Origin: Fibrobacteres bacterium CG2_30_45_31
Lineage (GTDB): Bacteria > Fibrobacterota > Fibrobacteria > Fibrobacterales > Fibrobacteraceae
Direction: 5' to 3'
Length of the DNA stretch: 8,223 nt
Assembly: GCA_001873075.1 (NCBI GenBank)
Contig: MNYL01000010.1
Coordinates: 1 to 8,223 of the forward strand
The translations under genes and the position numbers were made by a program. Shown here piece after piece: positions 1 through 6,800 of the stretch (within the stretch, counting starts at the first letter, position 1; every line of letters begins with the position of its first letter). The notes under the pieces are model-generated. The model did no database searches and had not been told where the DNA came from. It saw only the letters and a list, made by a program, of their open reading frames with translations.

Positions 1-404
1 AGCGCATAGAGAAATCCGAGAAGCGCTCCCCACCAGTTACTTCCGGTGAGCGAACGTCCGAGAAGCATCGCCGAGACGAATGCAACCCAGATAATGAGAA
101 TGAACTTGAATCCAACGGCTCTCGCGATGTCCATCATAAAATACAACAGAGCGAGCGGATGGTAGGAATCCCCAGAAAGGGCATCAATGGTAGGCACACC
201 ACCCAAACGAGAGTCATCCCATTCGGTGACGACCAAACTATTCGCTCGAAGCACTTTGGTTCCAATCGAATTCAGTTGGTCGCTATTGAGCATTAACTGG
301 GAAGGATCGAAAACGAATTCCCGAAAAATGACCAAAAGAAGAACGAAGAAAATAGCGGCAGCACTTGCCAAAAAACCATAATTTTTGAGAAAGGAATTAT
401 TCAT
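1..404 (-). CDS. YfhO-like polytopic membrane protein, N-terminal 134 residues (partial)
   Basis: The gene starts at an ATG (404-402) and stays open to the left edge, so only the N-terminus is present. The visible part has a short polar N-terminus (MNNSFLKNYG), a first membrane helix at about residues 10-28, a soluble loop at about 29-80 containing NSDQLNSIG, TEWDDSRLGGVPT and GDSYHP, then hydrophobic segments at about 82-93, 100-116 and 120-134. A loop with acidic residues between the first two helices, followed by GD-x-x-HP, resembles YfhO-family proteins of the GT-C glycosyltransferase-like superfamily, which are linked to glycosylation of envelope polymers. That assignment is from pattern memory and the substrate is unknown. 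The ribosome site is weak (ACAGG close to the ATG). The next in-frame Met, at residue 38, would remove the first helix, so I keep 404. A terminator-like hairpin lies 20 bp upstream, with its T-tract ending 11 bp from the ATG, which makes expression of this gene puzzling. Confidence 0.68.
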   Translation of the reverse strand, partial: MNNSFLKNYGFLASAAAIFFVLLLVIFREFVFDPSQLMLNSDQLNSIGTKVLRANSLVVTEWDDSRLGGVPTIDALSGDSYHPLALLYFMMDIARAVGFKFILIIWVAFVSAMLLGRSLTGSNWWGALLGFLYA

Positions 405-410
405 GCCTGT

Positions 411-447
411 AAAGTAAAAAAAAGAACCACCCCTATGAGGAGCGGTT
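411..447 (-). terminator. Intrinsic terminator just upstream of the YfhO-like gene
   Basis: Read on the minus strand, AACCGCTCC (447-439), loop TCATA, GGGGTGGTT (433-425) forms a 9-bp stem with two G-T pairs. It is followed by C and then eight T residues (423-416). This is the classic Rho-independent layout. It most simply ends the transcript carrying the 36-residue ORF (475-585) and perhaps the ArsR-methyltransferase gene. The plus strand shows no T-tract after the stem, so it acts one way. The T-run ends only 11 bp before the ATG at 404, so it could instead be a leader attenuator for the YfhO-like gene. Confidence 0.8.
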
Positions 448-474
448 TCGTATTAAAATACTCAGAAAGGACTT

Positions 475-585
475 TTAATCTGCAGAGTGCTCATCGATTT
501 TTCGGGAGTTTATCACATGATAAATGGAAAAAGCAGAAATAATAAAGATCACTATAAGAACGAAATACTTGATGACTTTAGCCAT
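475..585 (-). CDS. Small single-pass membrane peptide, 36 residues
   Basis: I do not recognise this gene, but the coding signals are strong. The ATG at 585-583 is preceded by AAAGGAG (597-591) with a 5-nt spacer, the best ribosome site in the window. The reading frame ends in TAA at 477-475. The product begins MAKVIKY, has one hydrophobic helix at about residues 7-25 (FVLIVIFIISAFSIYHVI), and ends in a charged tail, NSRKIDEHSAD. A basic N-terminus with an acidic C-terminus fits an inner-membrane anchor, but orientation is uncertain. It lies 66 bp downstream of the ArsR-methyltransferase stop and 27 bp upstream of the terminator stem, so it is the last gene of that unit or has its own promoter in the gap. 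It could be a membrane regulator, a subunit stabiliser or a type I-like toxin. Nothing in the sequence decides between these. Confidence 0.68.
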   Translation of the reverse strand: MAKVIKYFVLIVIFIISAFSIYHVINSRKIDEHSAD

Positions 586-622
586 TGTGACTCCTTTGAT
601 TTGATCAACAAATGCGCCCATT

Positions 623-651
623 AATTTACTTTTTTTTGCATAAGAAAGCAA
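623..651 (-). promoter_or_regulatory. Possible promoter for the 36-residue gene
   Basis: On the minus strand TTGCTT (651-646) and TAAATT (628-623) are separated by exactly 17 bp that include eight A residues. Matches to the sigma-70 consensus are 3/6 and 4/6. Transcription would start near 616, giving a leader of about 30 nt that contains the AAAGGAG ribosome site. This rests on pattern and spacing alone; the region is AT-rich, so a chance match is possible. Confidence 0.35.
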
Positions 652-1602
652 CTAACCTTTTTTCTGCACAATGAAACAGATGGCCGGAAGCTTTTTATGC
701 TCGCTCTCTTCACTGGGAACGATTTCCATATCAATAATTTTACAGGGCAGATCCTGGAGCAGAAATTCAATGCGCTTGTTATCGAATCCGAGCCAGATAT
801 GACCATGGGTTTCGCGGAGTTCTTCTTCATTGTGTTGAGCGAGATCCAGTAGCGCCAGTATTCCATCGGGTTTTAACAGTCGGATCGCTTCCTGAAGTGC
901 TTCTCCCGGAGAGGGCGCATGGTGAAGTACCTGACTCATCAACACCAGATCGGCACACGCGTCGGGAAGTGGAATTTTTGTCATATCCGCTTCAAGAGGC
1001 CTGATGTTATTGACGCCTTTGTCTTTCGCAATTTTGGTGAGACCTTTAATGGTTGCTTTTTGAATATCGACGGCGGTCACCTTTTGGCATCGGTGGGCGA
1101 GCATAAAACTGAGGTCCCCGCCTTCTCCGCAACCGATATCGATGGCATGCTCATAGGGAACCATGAGTTTAGAAAAAAGACTAATCTGCGCTTTGAGGCT
1201 TCCGCCGGCTTCATCTAGCTTATGAAACTTAGGTGAATAATTATTGCGCCGCTGGGTGAGCATCCCTTCTACTTTACTGTGTACGATATCACAGTCCCCC
1301 AGTTGAGTCCATGCTTTGCGTATCATGTCCAAAATGCTATCGCTCATGTAAAGATCATCGCTCAGTCCATAAAAGGCTTTGGTGCCTTCGCGGCGGTCCT
1401 TTAACAAACCGCAACTGGAAAGTTTGGAAAGATGCCGACTGGCGTTAGACTGATGAATATCCAAAATTTCCTTTAATTCATTAACGGTGAATTCGGAGCG
1501 GGCAAGGATCATCAGAATTTTCAAACGGGTTTCATCAGAGATGGCGTTGAACAACTCCATATTGGGCTGAAGAGGTTCTGAATGAGATGTTTTTTCTTGC
1601 AC
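652..1602 (-). CDS. ArsR-family winged-helix regulator fused to a SAM-dependent methyltransferase
   Basis: The 316-residue product has two parts. Residues about 14-90 form an ArsR-type winged helix, with SDETRLKILMIL, a recognition helix around HQSNASRHLSKL (50-61) and the wing REGTKAFYGL. Residues about 135-255 form a class I methyltransferase: motif I IDIGCGEG (154-161), the acidic ribose-binding end VTAVDIQ (D179), LEADM (D206) and LVLMSQVLHHAP (219-230). A C-terminal HGHIWLGF segment (266-273) resembles the conserved H-x-H-x-x-LGF of ArsR-methyltransferase fusions often found near methionine/SAM-cycle genes. The classic alpha-3 metal-binding motif (ELCVCDL) is absent, so it is probably not a metal sensor of that type. 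SAM or S-adenosylhomocysteine as effector, or true methyltransferase activity, are both possible inferences. The start is GTG, supported by AGGAG (1613-1609) with a 6-nt spacer. It diverges from the PAP2 gene and may regulate itself and that gene. Confidence 0.9.
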   Translation of the reverse strand: MQEKTSHSEPLQPNMELFNAISDETRLKILMILARSEFTVNELKEILDIHQSNASRHLSKLSSCGLLKDRREGTKAFYGLSDDLYMSDSILDMIRKAWTQLGDCDIVHSKVEGMLTQRRNNYSPKFHKLDEAGGSLKAQISLFSKLMVPYEHAIDIGCGEGGDLSFMLAHRCQKVTAVDIQKATIKGLTKIAKDKGVNNIRPLEADMTKIPLPDACADLVLMSQVLHHAPSPGEALQEAIRLLKPDGILALLDLAQHNEEELRETHGHIWLGFDNKRIEFLLQDLPCKIIDMEIVPSEESEHKKLPAICFIVQKKG

Positions 1603-1660
1603 AGCAAACTCCTAAAAAGAAAAACGCAAAACGGAATGCAAATAATTTATCTTTTTCCGC
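1603..1660. promoter_or_regulatory. 58-bp divergent intergenic region between regulator and PAP2 gene
   Basis: This gap must hold the start signals of both divergent genes. For the minus-strand regulator it contains the AGGAG ribosome site (1613-1609) and a possible -10 box TAAATT (1649-1644) with no good -35. For the plus-strand PAP2 gene I see no clear ribosome site or promoter. A near-palindrome, GTGATTCGAATTCAC (1661-1675), starts at the PAP2 GTG and is a candidate operator. Any regulator binding here could control both genes. Confidence 0.4.
1609..1613 (-). promoter_or_regulatory. Shine-Dalgarno deciding the GTG start of the ArsR-methyltransferase
   Basis: AGGAG lies 6 nt before the GTG at 1602-1600. 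The first in-frame ATG, at residue 15, has no such site, so GTG is the better start. Confidence 0.7.
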
Positions 1661-2452
1661 GTGATTCGAATTCACTTTCATTTACTTCTCCCTTCGTTAC
1701 TGGTCATACTGGCATTTCTTTCGCCTGTGATGGCGAATCCTTATGAGAAAAGTCTTTCTCTCGACGTTCCTCTTTCTGTGGGGGCACTAACCTTGTTCTT
1801 GGCAGGGCAGTATTCCTTTCAACAAATGGAAATTTCTGGAGACCCTCGCGCAAAAGAGGATCTCATGCCTTGGGACCGTCCCTTTGCAGGAACTTGGAAC
1901 CCCACTGCCGGTACTGTGAGTAATGTCCTCTCTGTATTTGTCGTCGCTCCGTTTGCAATGGGAGCTCTCGCGTGGAAAGAGGGAGATATGACGGGGTCTG
2001 ATTATGGAACTTTTCTTTTAATGGCGGTTCAGATTGTGGCCATTGAAAATGGTTTGAATTTAGCTTGTCGAAGCTTAAAGGTTTGGCCCCGGCCTTTCAT
2101 GTATGGGCGAGAGGGGGGCTCTGCGCGGGATGATCCTGAAGCCCAAGGTTCCTTTTATTCCGGGCATAGTTCGGCGGCTTTTGCCACTGCTGTTTTTACG
2201 GGAATATGGTTTCAAAAAATGTACCCTAATTCTTCCTGGACTCCTTGGGTTTGGGGCGCGAGCTTAGGGGTAGCTACTACGGTTGCCATACTTCGCGTGG
2301 CTGCCGGTAAACATTTCCCTTCCGATGTTATTGTCGGGGCGTTGGTGGGTTCTGCGATCAGCTATTCGGTTTTGAAAATACATGAAACAGAGGAAAATCA
2401 GCTCGGCCTCGCGGCATTTCCGGGTTGGATTGGGCTTCAGTATAAATTTTAA
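1661..2452 (+). CDS. PAP2-superfamily membrane phosphatase
   Basis: The 263-residue product carries the three motifs of the type 2 phosphatidic acid phosphatase family: R137-x6-R144-P145 (SLKVWPRP; the usual first Lys is Arg), Y-S-G-H at 166-169 (usual P-S-G-H, catalytic H169), and R212-x5-H218-x3-D222 (LRVAAGKHFPSDV). An N-terminal hydrophobic stretch ending SPVMA-NP (about 8-26) looks like a signal peptide or first helix, and several further membrane segments follow (about 36-50, 85-105, 115-130, 170-185, 195-212, 222-238). Such enzymes remove phosphate from lipid substrates such as phosphatidic acid, undecaprenyl pyrophosphate or lipid A on the periplasmic side; the substrate here is not determinable. 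GTG at 1661 is chosen because an in-frame TAA at 1643-1645 limits any extension and the start gives a complete signal segment, but no good ribosome site is visible. The protein ends WIGLQYKF, an unusual beta-strand-like tail with a final Phe. The FISUMP gene follows after 43 bp, so an operon is likely. Confidence 0.9.
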   Translation: MIRIHFHLLLPSLLVILAFLSPVMANPYEKSLSLDVPLSVGALTLFLAGQYSFQQMEISGDPRAKEDLMPWDRPFAGTWNPTAGTVSNVLSVFVVAPFAMGALAWKEGDMTGSDYGTFLLMAVQIVAIENGLNLACRSLKVWPRPFMYGREGGSARDDPEAQGSFYSGHSSAAFATAVFTGIWFQKMYPNSSWTPWVWGASLGVATTVAILRVAAGKHFPSDVIVGALVGSAISYSVLKIHETEENQLGLAAFPGWIGLQYKF

Positions 2453-2489
2453 TTACGAAAGTACTTCCTTCTTTATTCGAGATTATATT

Positions 2490-2493
2490 GGAG
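2490..2493 (+). promoter_or_regulatory. Short-spaced ribosome site for the FISUMP gene
   Basis: GGAG lies only 2 nt before the ATG at 2496. This is tighter than usual, but this ATG opens directly into a good signal peptide. The earlier in-frame ATG at 2382 lies inside the PAP2 gene and would give a polar 38-residue extension ahead of the signal peptide. Confidence 0.45.
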
Positions 2494-2495
2494 CA

Positions 2496-3536
2496 ATGAT
2501 TGGCTCAAAACTGTTTTTTTCTTGTGCTTTATCCCTTATTTTGTCTTCTTGGATATTCGCCGCCCCAAATTCCTTTGAAGATTCTCGAGATTTTAAAACC
2601 TATCGAACCATTTCTTATGGTCCTCATACTTGGTTTGCGGAAAATCTCCAGTTTTCTTCTACCTCCATCAAGGTATTTGAAAAAAAAGGAACTTTTTACC
2701 CTAAAGAGGATCTCGCCTCGATTTGCCCCGATTCCTATCGCGTGCCAACGCTTACCGACTGGGCCACACTAGAAGAGACCCTCTCGGGTTCCCAGATGCG
2801 TGCTCTTCTTAAAAAGTTTATTGGAAAAGGGGTCCTCGGTTATTATCAGATTGATGCCTCGAAAAAGAATATAGAGGTGGGCAAGCAGTTTGCTTATTTT
2901 CAGGTGGGTTCCGATTCAAAAAATGCCATGGAAATTGATCTCAAAAAGGGCAAAATGCGAATGGTGGAACTCTCACCGCAATCTTTAGTGGCCACTCGCT
3001 GTGTGAAGGATCGAGATCTTCTTGCTGAAAAAGGAATTCAAAACGGCAAATTCACCGACTCTCGCAATGGAAAATCTTATGCGGTCCTTTTACAAGGAAA
3101 AAAATTGTGGATGACAGAAAATCTGGCTTATGATTTTCCCCAAAAAGGGGAAAAAGGAAACGTGAATGATACATTGGTTTCGTCTAACTGTTATTTGGAA
3201 GACCAAAAATTTTGCAAAGAATTTGGACGTTACTACACTTGGATGGAGACCAAGAAAGCATGCCCTTCAGGATGGCATCTCCCCGGTGATGCAGAATGGC
3301 GTGATTTTCAAAAGGAACCCAAAAATGTGAATTGGAAGCAGATAGGGCGAGGGGGTTGTCATAATTGGGATTCTTATTGTGATTTTGATAATACGGCTTT
3401 TTATTGGTCTGCTTCAACGGTTCGCAAAGGAACTGCTCGCGGTTGGGAATTTCGAAAATCCAGTCATACAGTGAACAGAGAAGATCAAGATCAGAAAATG
3501 GGCATGTATGTCCGTTGCGTCATGGACTTAGAATAG
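2496..3536 (+). CDS. Secreted protein with two FISUMP domains
   Basis: The ATG at 2496 gives a 346-residue protein with a signal peptide (MIGSKLFFSC to SSWIFA, cleavage near residues 21-23). Two copies of the Fibrobacter succinogenes major paralogous domain (FISUMP) follow. Copy 2 (about 186-344) is canonical: YAVLLQGKKLWMTENLAYD, YYTWMETKKACPSGWHLPGD (C256), FYWSAST and MYVRCVMD (C341). Copy 1 (about 31-171) keeps the frame of the fold: YGPHTWFAENLQF, ICPDSYRVPTLTDW (C77) and LVATRCVKD (C169), but its centre has diverged. The paired cysteines probably form disulfides outside the cytoplasm. FISUMP proteins are abundant and surface-associated or exported in Fibrobacter, and their biochemical role is not established. 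No serine linker or sorting tail is present, so its route beyond the periplasm is unclear. It is probably cotranscribed with the PAP2 gene; a T-run follows the stop but I see no hairpin before it. Confidence 0.88.
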   Translation: MIGSKLFFSCALSLILSSWIFAAPNSFEDSRDFKTYRTISYGPHTWFAENLQFSSTSIKVFEKKGTFYPKEDLASICPDSYRVPTLTDWATLEETLSGSQMRALLKKFIGKGVLGYYQIDASKKNIEVGKQFAYFQVGSDSKNAMEIDLKKGKMRMVELSPQSLVATRCVKDRDLLAEKGIQNGKFTDSRNGKSYAVLLQGKKLWMTENLAYDFPQKGEKGNVNDTLVSSNCYLEDQKFCKEFGRYYTWMETKKACPSGWHLPGDAEWRDFQKEPKNVNWKQIGRGGCHNWDSYCDFDNTAFYWSASTVRKGTARGWEFRKSSHTVNREDQDQKMGMYVRCVMDLE

Positions 3537-3757
3537 TTTTTTTCTTAAGCCCACGGCGAAAAATTCATTTACAACCAAAAAGGCCTTGATACTGCGCAAT
3601 AGTGCGTTGCACTGCTGTCCAAAACAATTTGTACGCATCATCGCCAACAAAACAGGTTTCTTTTCGGAACGCAAAATTCGGGGGAGATGGGTGCTTTTTG
3701 ACGCGGACGTTTAATTCGCTGAGTCAGATTGTTCTGAACAGTAGTGGATGGCGAAAC
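3537..3757. other. Non-coding gap between convergent genes
   Basis: This stretch holds no ORF with a ribosome site and no tRNA-like fold that I can find. Seven T residues follow the FISUMP stop directly, and a small perfect hairpin, AGTGC-GTT-GCACT, lies at 3601-3613 without a T-tract. The short reading frames on both strands have no recognisable product. It may contain 3' untranslated sequence of the FISUMP transcript or decayed sequence. Confidence 0.5.
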
Positions 3758-3787
3758 AAAAACGCCACTTCCTGGGGAAGTGGCGTT
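3758..3787 (-). terminator. Strong intrinsic terminator of the metallophosphoesterase gene
   Basis: A perfect 12-bp inverted repeat, AACGCCACTTCC (3761-3772) and GGAAGTGGCGTT (3776-3787), encloses a 3-nt loop. On the minus strand the descending arm runs into TTTTTGTTT. The stem begins 17 bp after the TAA at 3806-3804. The plus-strand side lacks a T-tract, so it does not obviously serve the convergent FISUMP gene. Confidence 0.88.
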
Positions 3788-3803
3788 ATGGATACGGAAA
3801 ACG

Positions 3804-6800
3804 TTATTTCAAGATAAAGACTCGACTATTTCCGATCCGGTCGCGAACAATGTAAGTTCCCGATTTCAGAGTAATGGCCATGGATTGACCTTTTGCTAGA
3901 TCATATCTTGCAACCCTCATTCCGATCACGTTGTAGAATTCCACGGAGGTGTTTTGTTGTGCAATGATTTGGCGATCCCGAATCAGGAAGTTTGACTCCA
4001 GGGCCAAATCAGCATTTTTCAACACAATGGTATTTTCCGAAGAGCTGGAGCTTGTCTCATATTCAGAGGAGCTGGAACTTACTTTTTCATTCGAAGAACT
4101 GGAGCTTGTTTCATACTCGGAGGAACTGGAACTGATGCTGGAACTACTGTAATCTTCAGATGATGAACTGCTTAGAGCTACTGACTGTTGAACGAAAATG
4201 ATCATAAATCCATTTTCAGAAGAAAGTCCATCGTTGTCGGTAACACTGAATTTCAGCCAGTCAAACCCATAATATCCCGCATCTGGCGTATACTTGATCG
4301 AATCGGATACAAATTCCACAGTTCCATTCATGGGTGACTGCACTAATTTATAGGACACGACCGATCCCTCTTTATCTTCTGCATGAATGGCAATCGTTTT
4401 TGTGTCATCAATAACGACTGAATCCAAGATATCTGCTACAGTTGGCATGTCATTTACAGGAGAAACCGTAATCGTAAATTCATCTGTGATTTGCATTTCA
4501 TTATTATCCTGACTATAAAGTCTGATTGTTGCAGAACCAGAAGAATCTTCCGCAAGGGTAATATGAAGCTTGTTATCCTCTAACTTCAGAGTTAACAATG
4601 TCGTATTACTGTTTTCGATCCGGGAAATAGGCATAGTCGCGGATTCCACATCACTAAAGACTTCGGAAACATCAATTGATTCTACTAAAGCATCTTCATC
4701 AACCTGGATATCTTGAATCGGATGAGCGACCACAGGCAGATCATTAACCGCGTTAACGGTTACGGTGAGGGTTACAGAGACACTATCGGTTGCATCATAA
4801 GCGGTCACAGTAATCAGAGCTTCACCAAAAGCGTCTGGCTGTAATGATAAAATCAGACTGTCATTCCTGTTCACTGCTAAAACGAGGTCTTCGTCATCAG
4901 ATTTCACTTTGTATGTTAACTCATCGCCATCAATGTCACCCAGATGCTCCGAGAATGCCAGAGTCGGAAGTATAGAATCTTCATCGACCACAATCGCATC
5001 AAATGCCGCCAGAATTTCGGGTGCATCATTGACCGCATTTACCGTCACGGCAAAGCCCGTAATAACAGAATCACCTTCTGAATCTGTGGCTGTAAGCTTG
5101 ATGGTCGTATAACCATTCGCATTATCTTTCAGCCTGAAATTCAGTTTCCCATCGGTTGTCAATCCAACTTGAACCAGGTTTGTATCGCTGGATACCGCAC
5201 TCAAGGTGAGATTTTCAAGGTCTTCAACATCACTAAATACACCGCTCAGGTCAATATCAGCAATGGTTTCCTCTTCATCGGTTGTCACATCACTCAGGAC
5301 TTTCGCCACTACCGGTACATCATTGACGGAATGGACTGTGATTATCACGGTATCCAGTACGCTTAATCCAGAAGTATCTGTTGCTGAAATAATGATACTA
5401 TCCTTTCCATATACGTTCTCTGCCAAAGAGATCAGAAGTTTTTTTGTTGTCGTTGGACCAGATTGTACTGTAGAAATTTCAGCATCGGCAAAAGCCGCAT
5501 TCTTATAAACGATTTCGTAAGTCAATGAAGCGTCATCAACATCGCCAAAAACAGTGCTCAAGTTTACGGACGAAATTTTTGCGTCTTCCTCGGCATCAAT
5601 ATCCGTAATGTTATTCACATAGGGAGCATCATTGAGTGGGTTAACGGTCAATTTCATTGTCGCCTGTGTTTTTCTTTTGTTTTCATCAGTTACTTCTATT
5701 GTAATGATTGCCTCTCCATTGGCATTTTCTTTTAATGCCAATGTCATGCTACTTGTGTCACCAGAGACATCCACTAATGCCGCGTTTGAAGTCTTGAATG
5801 TATAAGTCAAATTAATTCCGCTAAATAGTCCGGACAGAGAGATTGGAGCTAGAATGGCATCTTCATCAACGACTACTGTGTCAAGTACTTTCTGTTGAAT
5901 GGGTTTCCAGAATGGGGATTGGGCAATGGCAAATTTGCCGCAATGATTAACTACAGCCCATACTGTTCCTGTTGCCTCATCATGTCCATAGGTCCCCAAA
6001 GGGTCACTCGCTTGCCATGCTCGATTCACAAAATTAGGAGCCCCCCCTTTATTACGATCAACCGCCCAATAAATAACGTCATTCGTATCCGTTGAAATCA
6101 ACGCAATCGATCCGTTACGCAATGAATCCAGGTTTGCAGTGGCATCATAGTTCATGGACAGAACAAAAGTCGATGTTGTATCTGTGGAATAGGTGCTGTT
6201 CATACCCCATAGATTCAAAATTTTACTATGCAGACTCGCAATCGTATCGGCATCTGACCACCCGGTATTCACCAGTTGTCTGAACTTTCTGTCATAATAA
6301 TCTCCCGCTGTCGTTGTATTGACACCCTCTAATATTTTCATTTCCGTTCCGTTATAAGAGTCTGTAACACCAGTATAGGTCTTACCTTGCTCAATGATAA
6401 ACTCCTTACCATTAAGGCTCGCTCCCTGTCTTTCTCTCCAAGCCCAGCGACCGGTTAATTCCGGTGTTGTTGAAATAGAATTTGTCGAACCAGAGGGTAC
6501 TGAGTAGTGATCTAAAGTCACATTATCCCCATCAACAGTCACGATATAATACCCGATGTCATAGAGTTTTTGAGAAACGGGTGTCTTACGTGAAAACCCG
6601 AAGGTTTTAATATTGGCACTGTCTAATGGTGTCTTTTGTGGTGTGTAAAATTTATAGCTCATAGAAGCGGCTATCAGTTGACGCACAGAAGCATCTGAAT
6701 TCAGGTCGGAATCTTCAATCAAAGAATATTCATGTACATGATCATGACCTGTAAACAGAAATTTTGCATGATGCTTGTGTAGAGAACGGATAAAGGTATT

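Noticed and set aside
187..381. Plus-strand 64-residue ORF
   Set aside because: It is antisense to the YfhO-like gene, has no ribosome site and no recognisable domain; the minus frame has clear membrane helices.
621..866. Minus-strand 81-residue ORF overlapping the end of the regulator
   Set aside because: It is an out-of-frame shadow of the methyltransferase domain with low-complexity Ser/Lys composition.
919..1218. Plus-strand 99-residue ORF
   Set aside because: It lies antisense within the methyltransferase domain, whose motifs are intact on the other strand.
2382..2495. N-terminal extension of the FISUMP protein from an earlier in-frame ATG
   Set aside because: It would overlap the PAP2 gene by 71 bp and put 38 mostly polar residues before a good signal peptide. 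The ATG at 2496 has a ribosome site.
3601..3613. Small hairpin AGTGC-GTT-GCACT as a terminator for the FISUMP gene
   Set aside because: The stem is only 5 bp and no T-tract follows; the T-run after the FISUMP stop lies upstream of it instead.
3602..3817. Plus-strand 71-residue ORF and short minus-strand frames in the convergent gap
   Set aside because: No ribosome site, no recognisable product, and the plus ORF runs through the terminator of the opposing gene.
5206..5508. Plus-strand ORFs of 65-100 residues within the phosphoesterase
   Set aside because: They are antisense to the cadherin-like repeats, are Ser/Thr-rich as expected of shadows, and lack ribosome sites.
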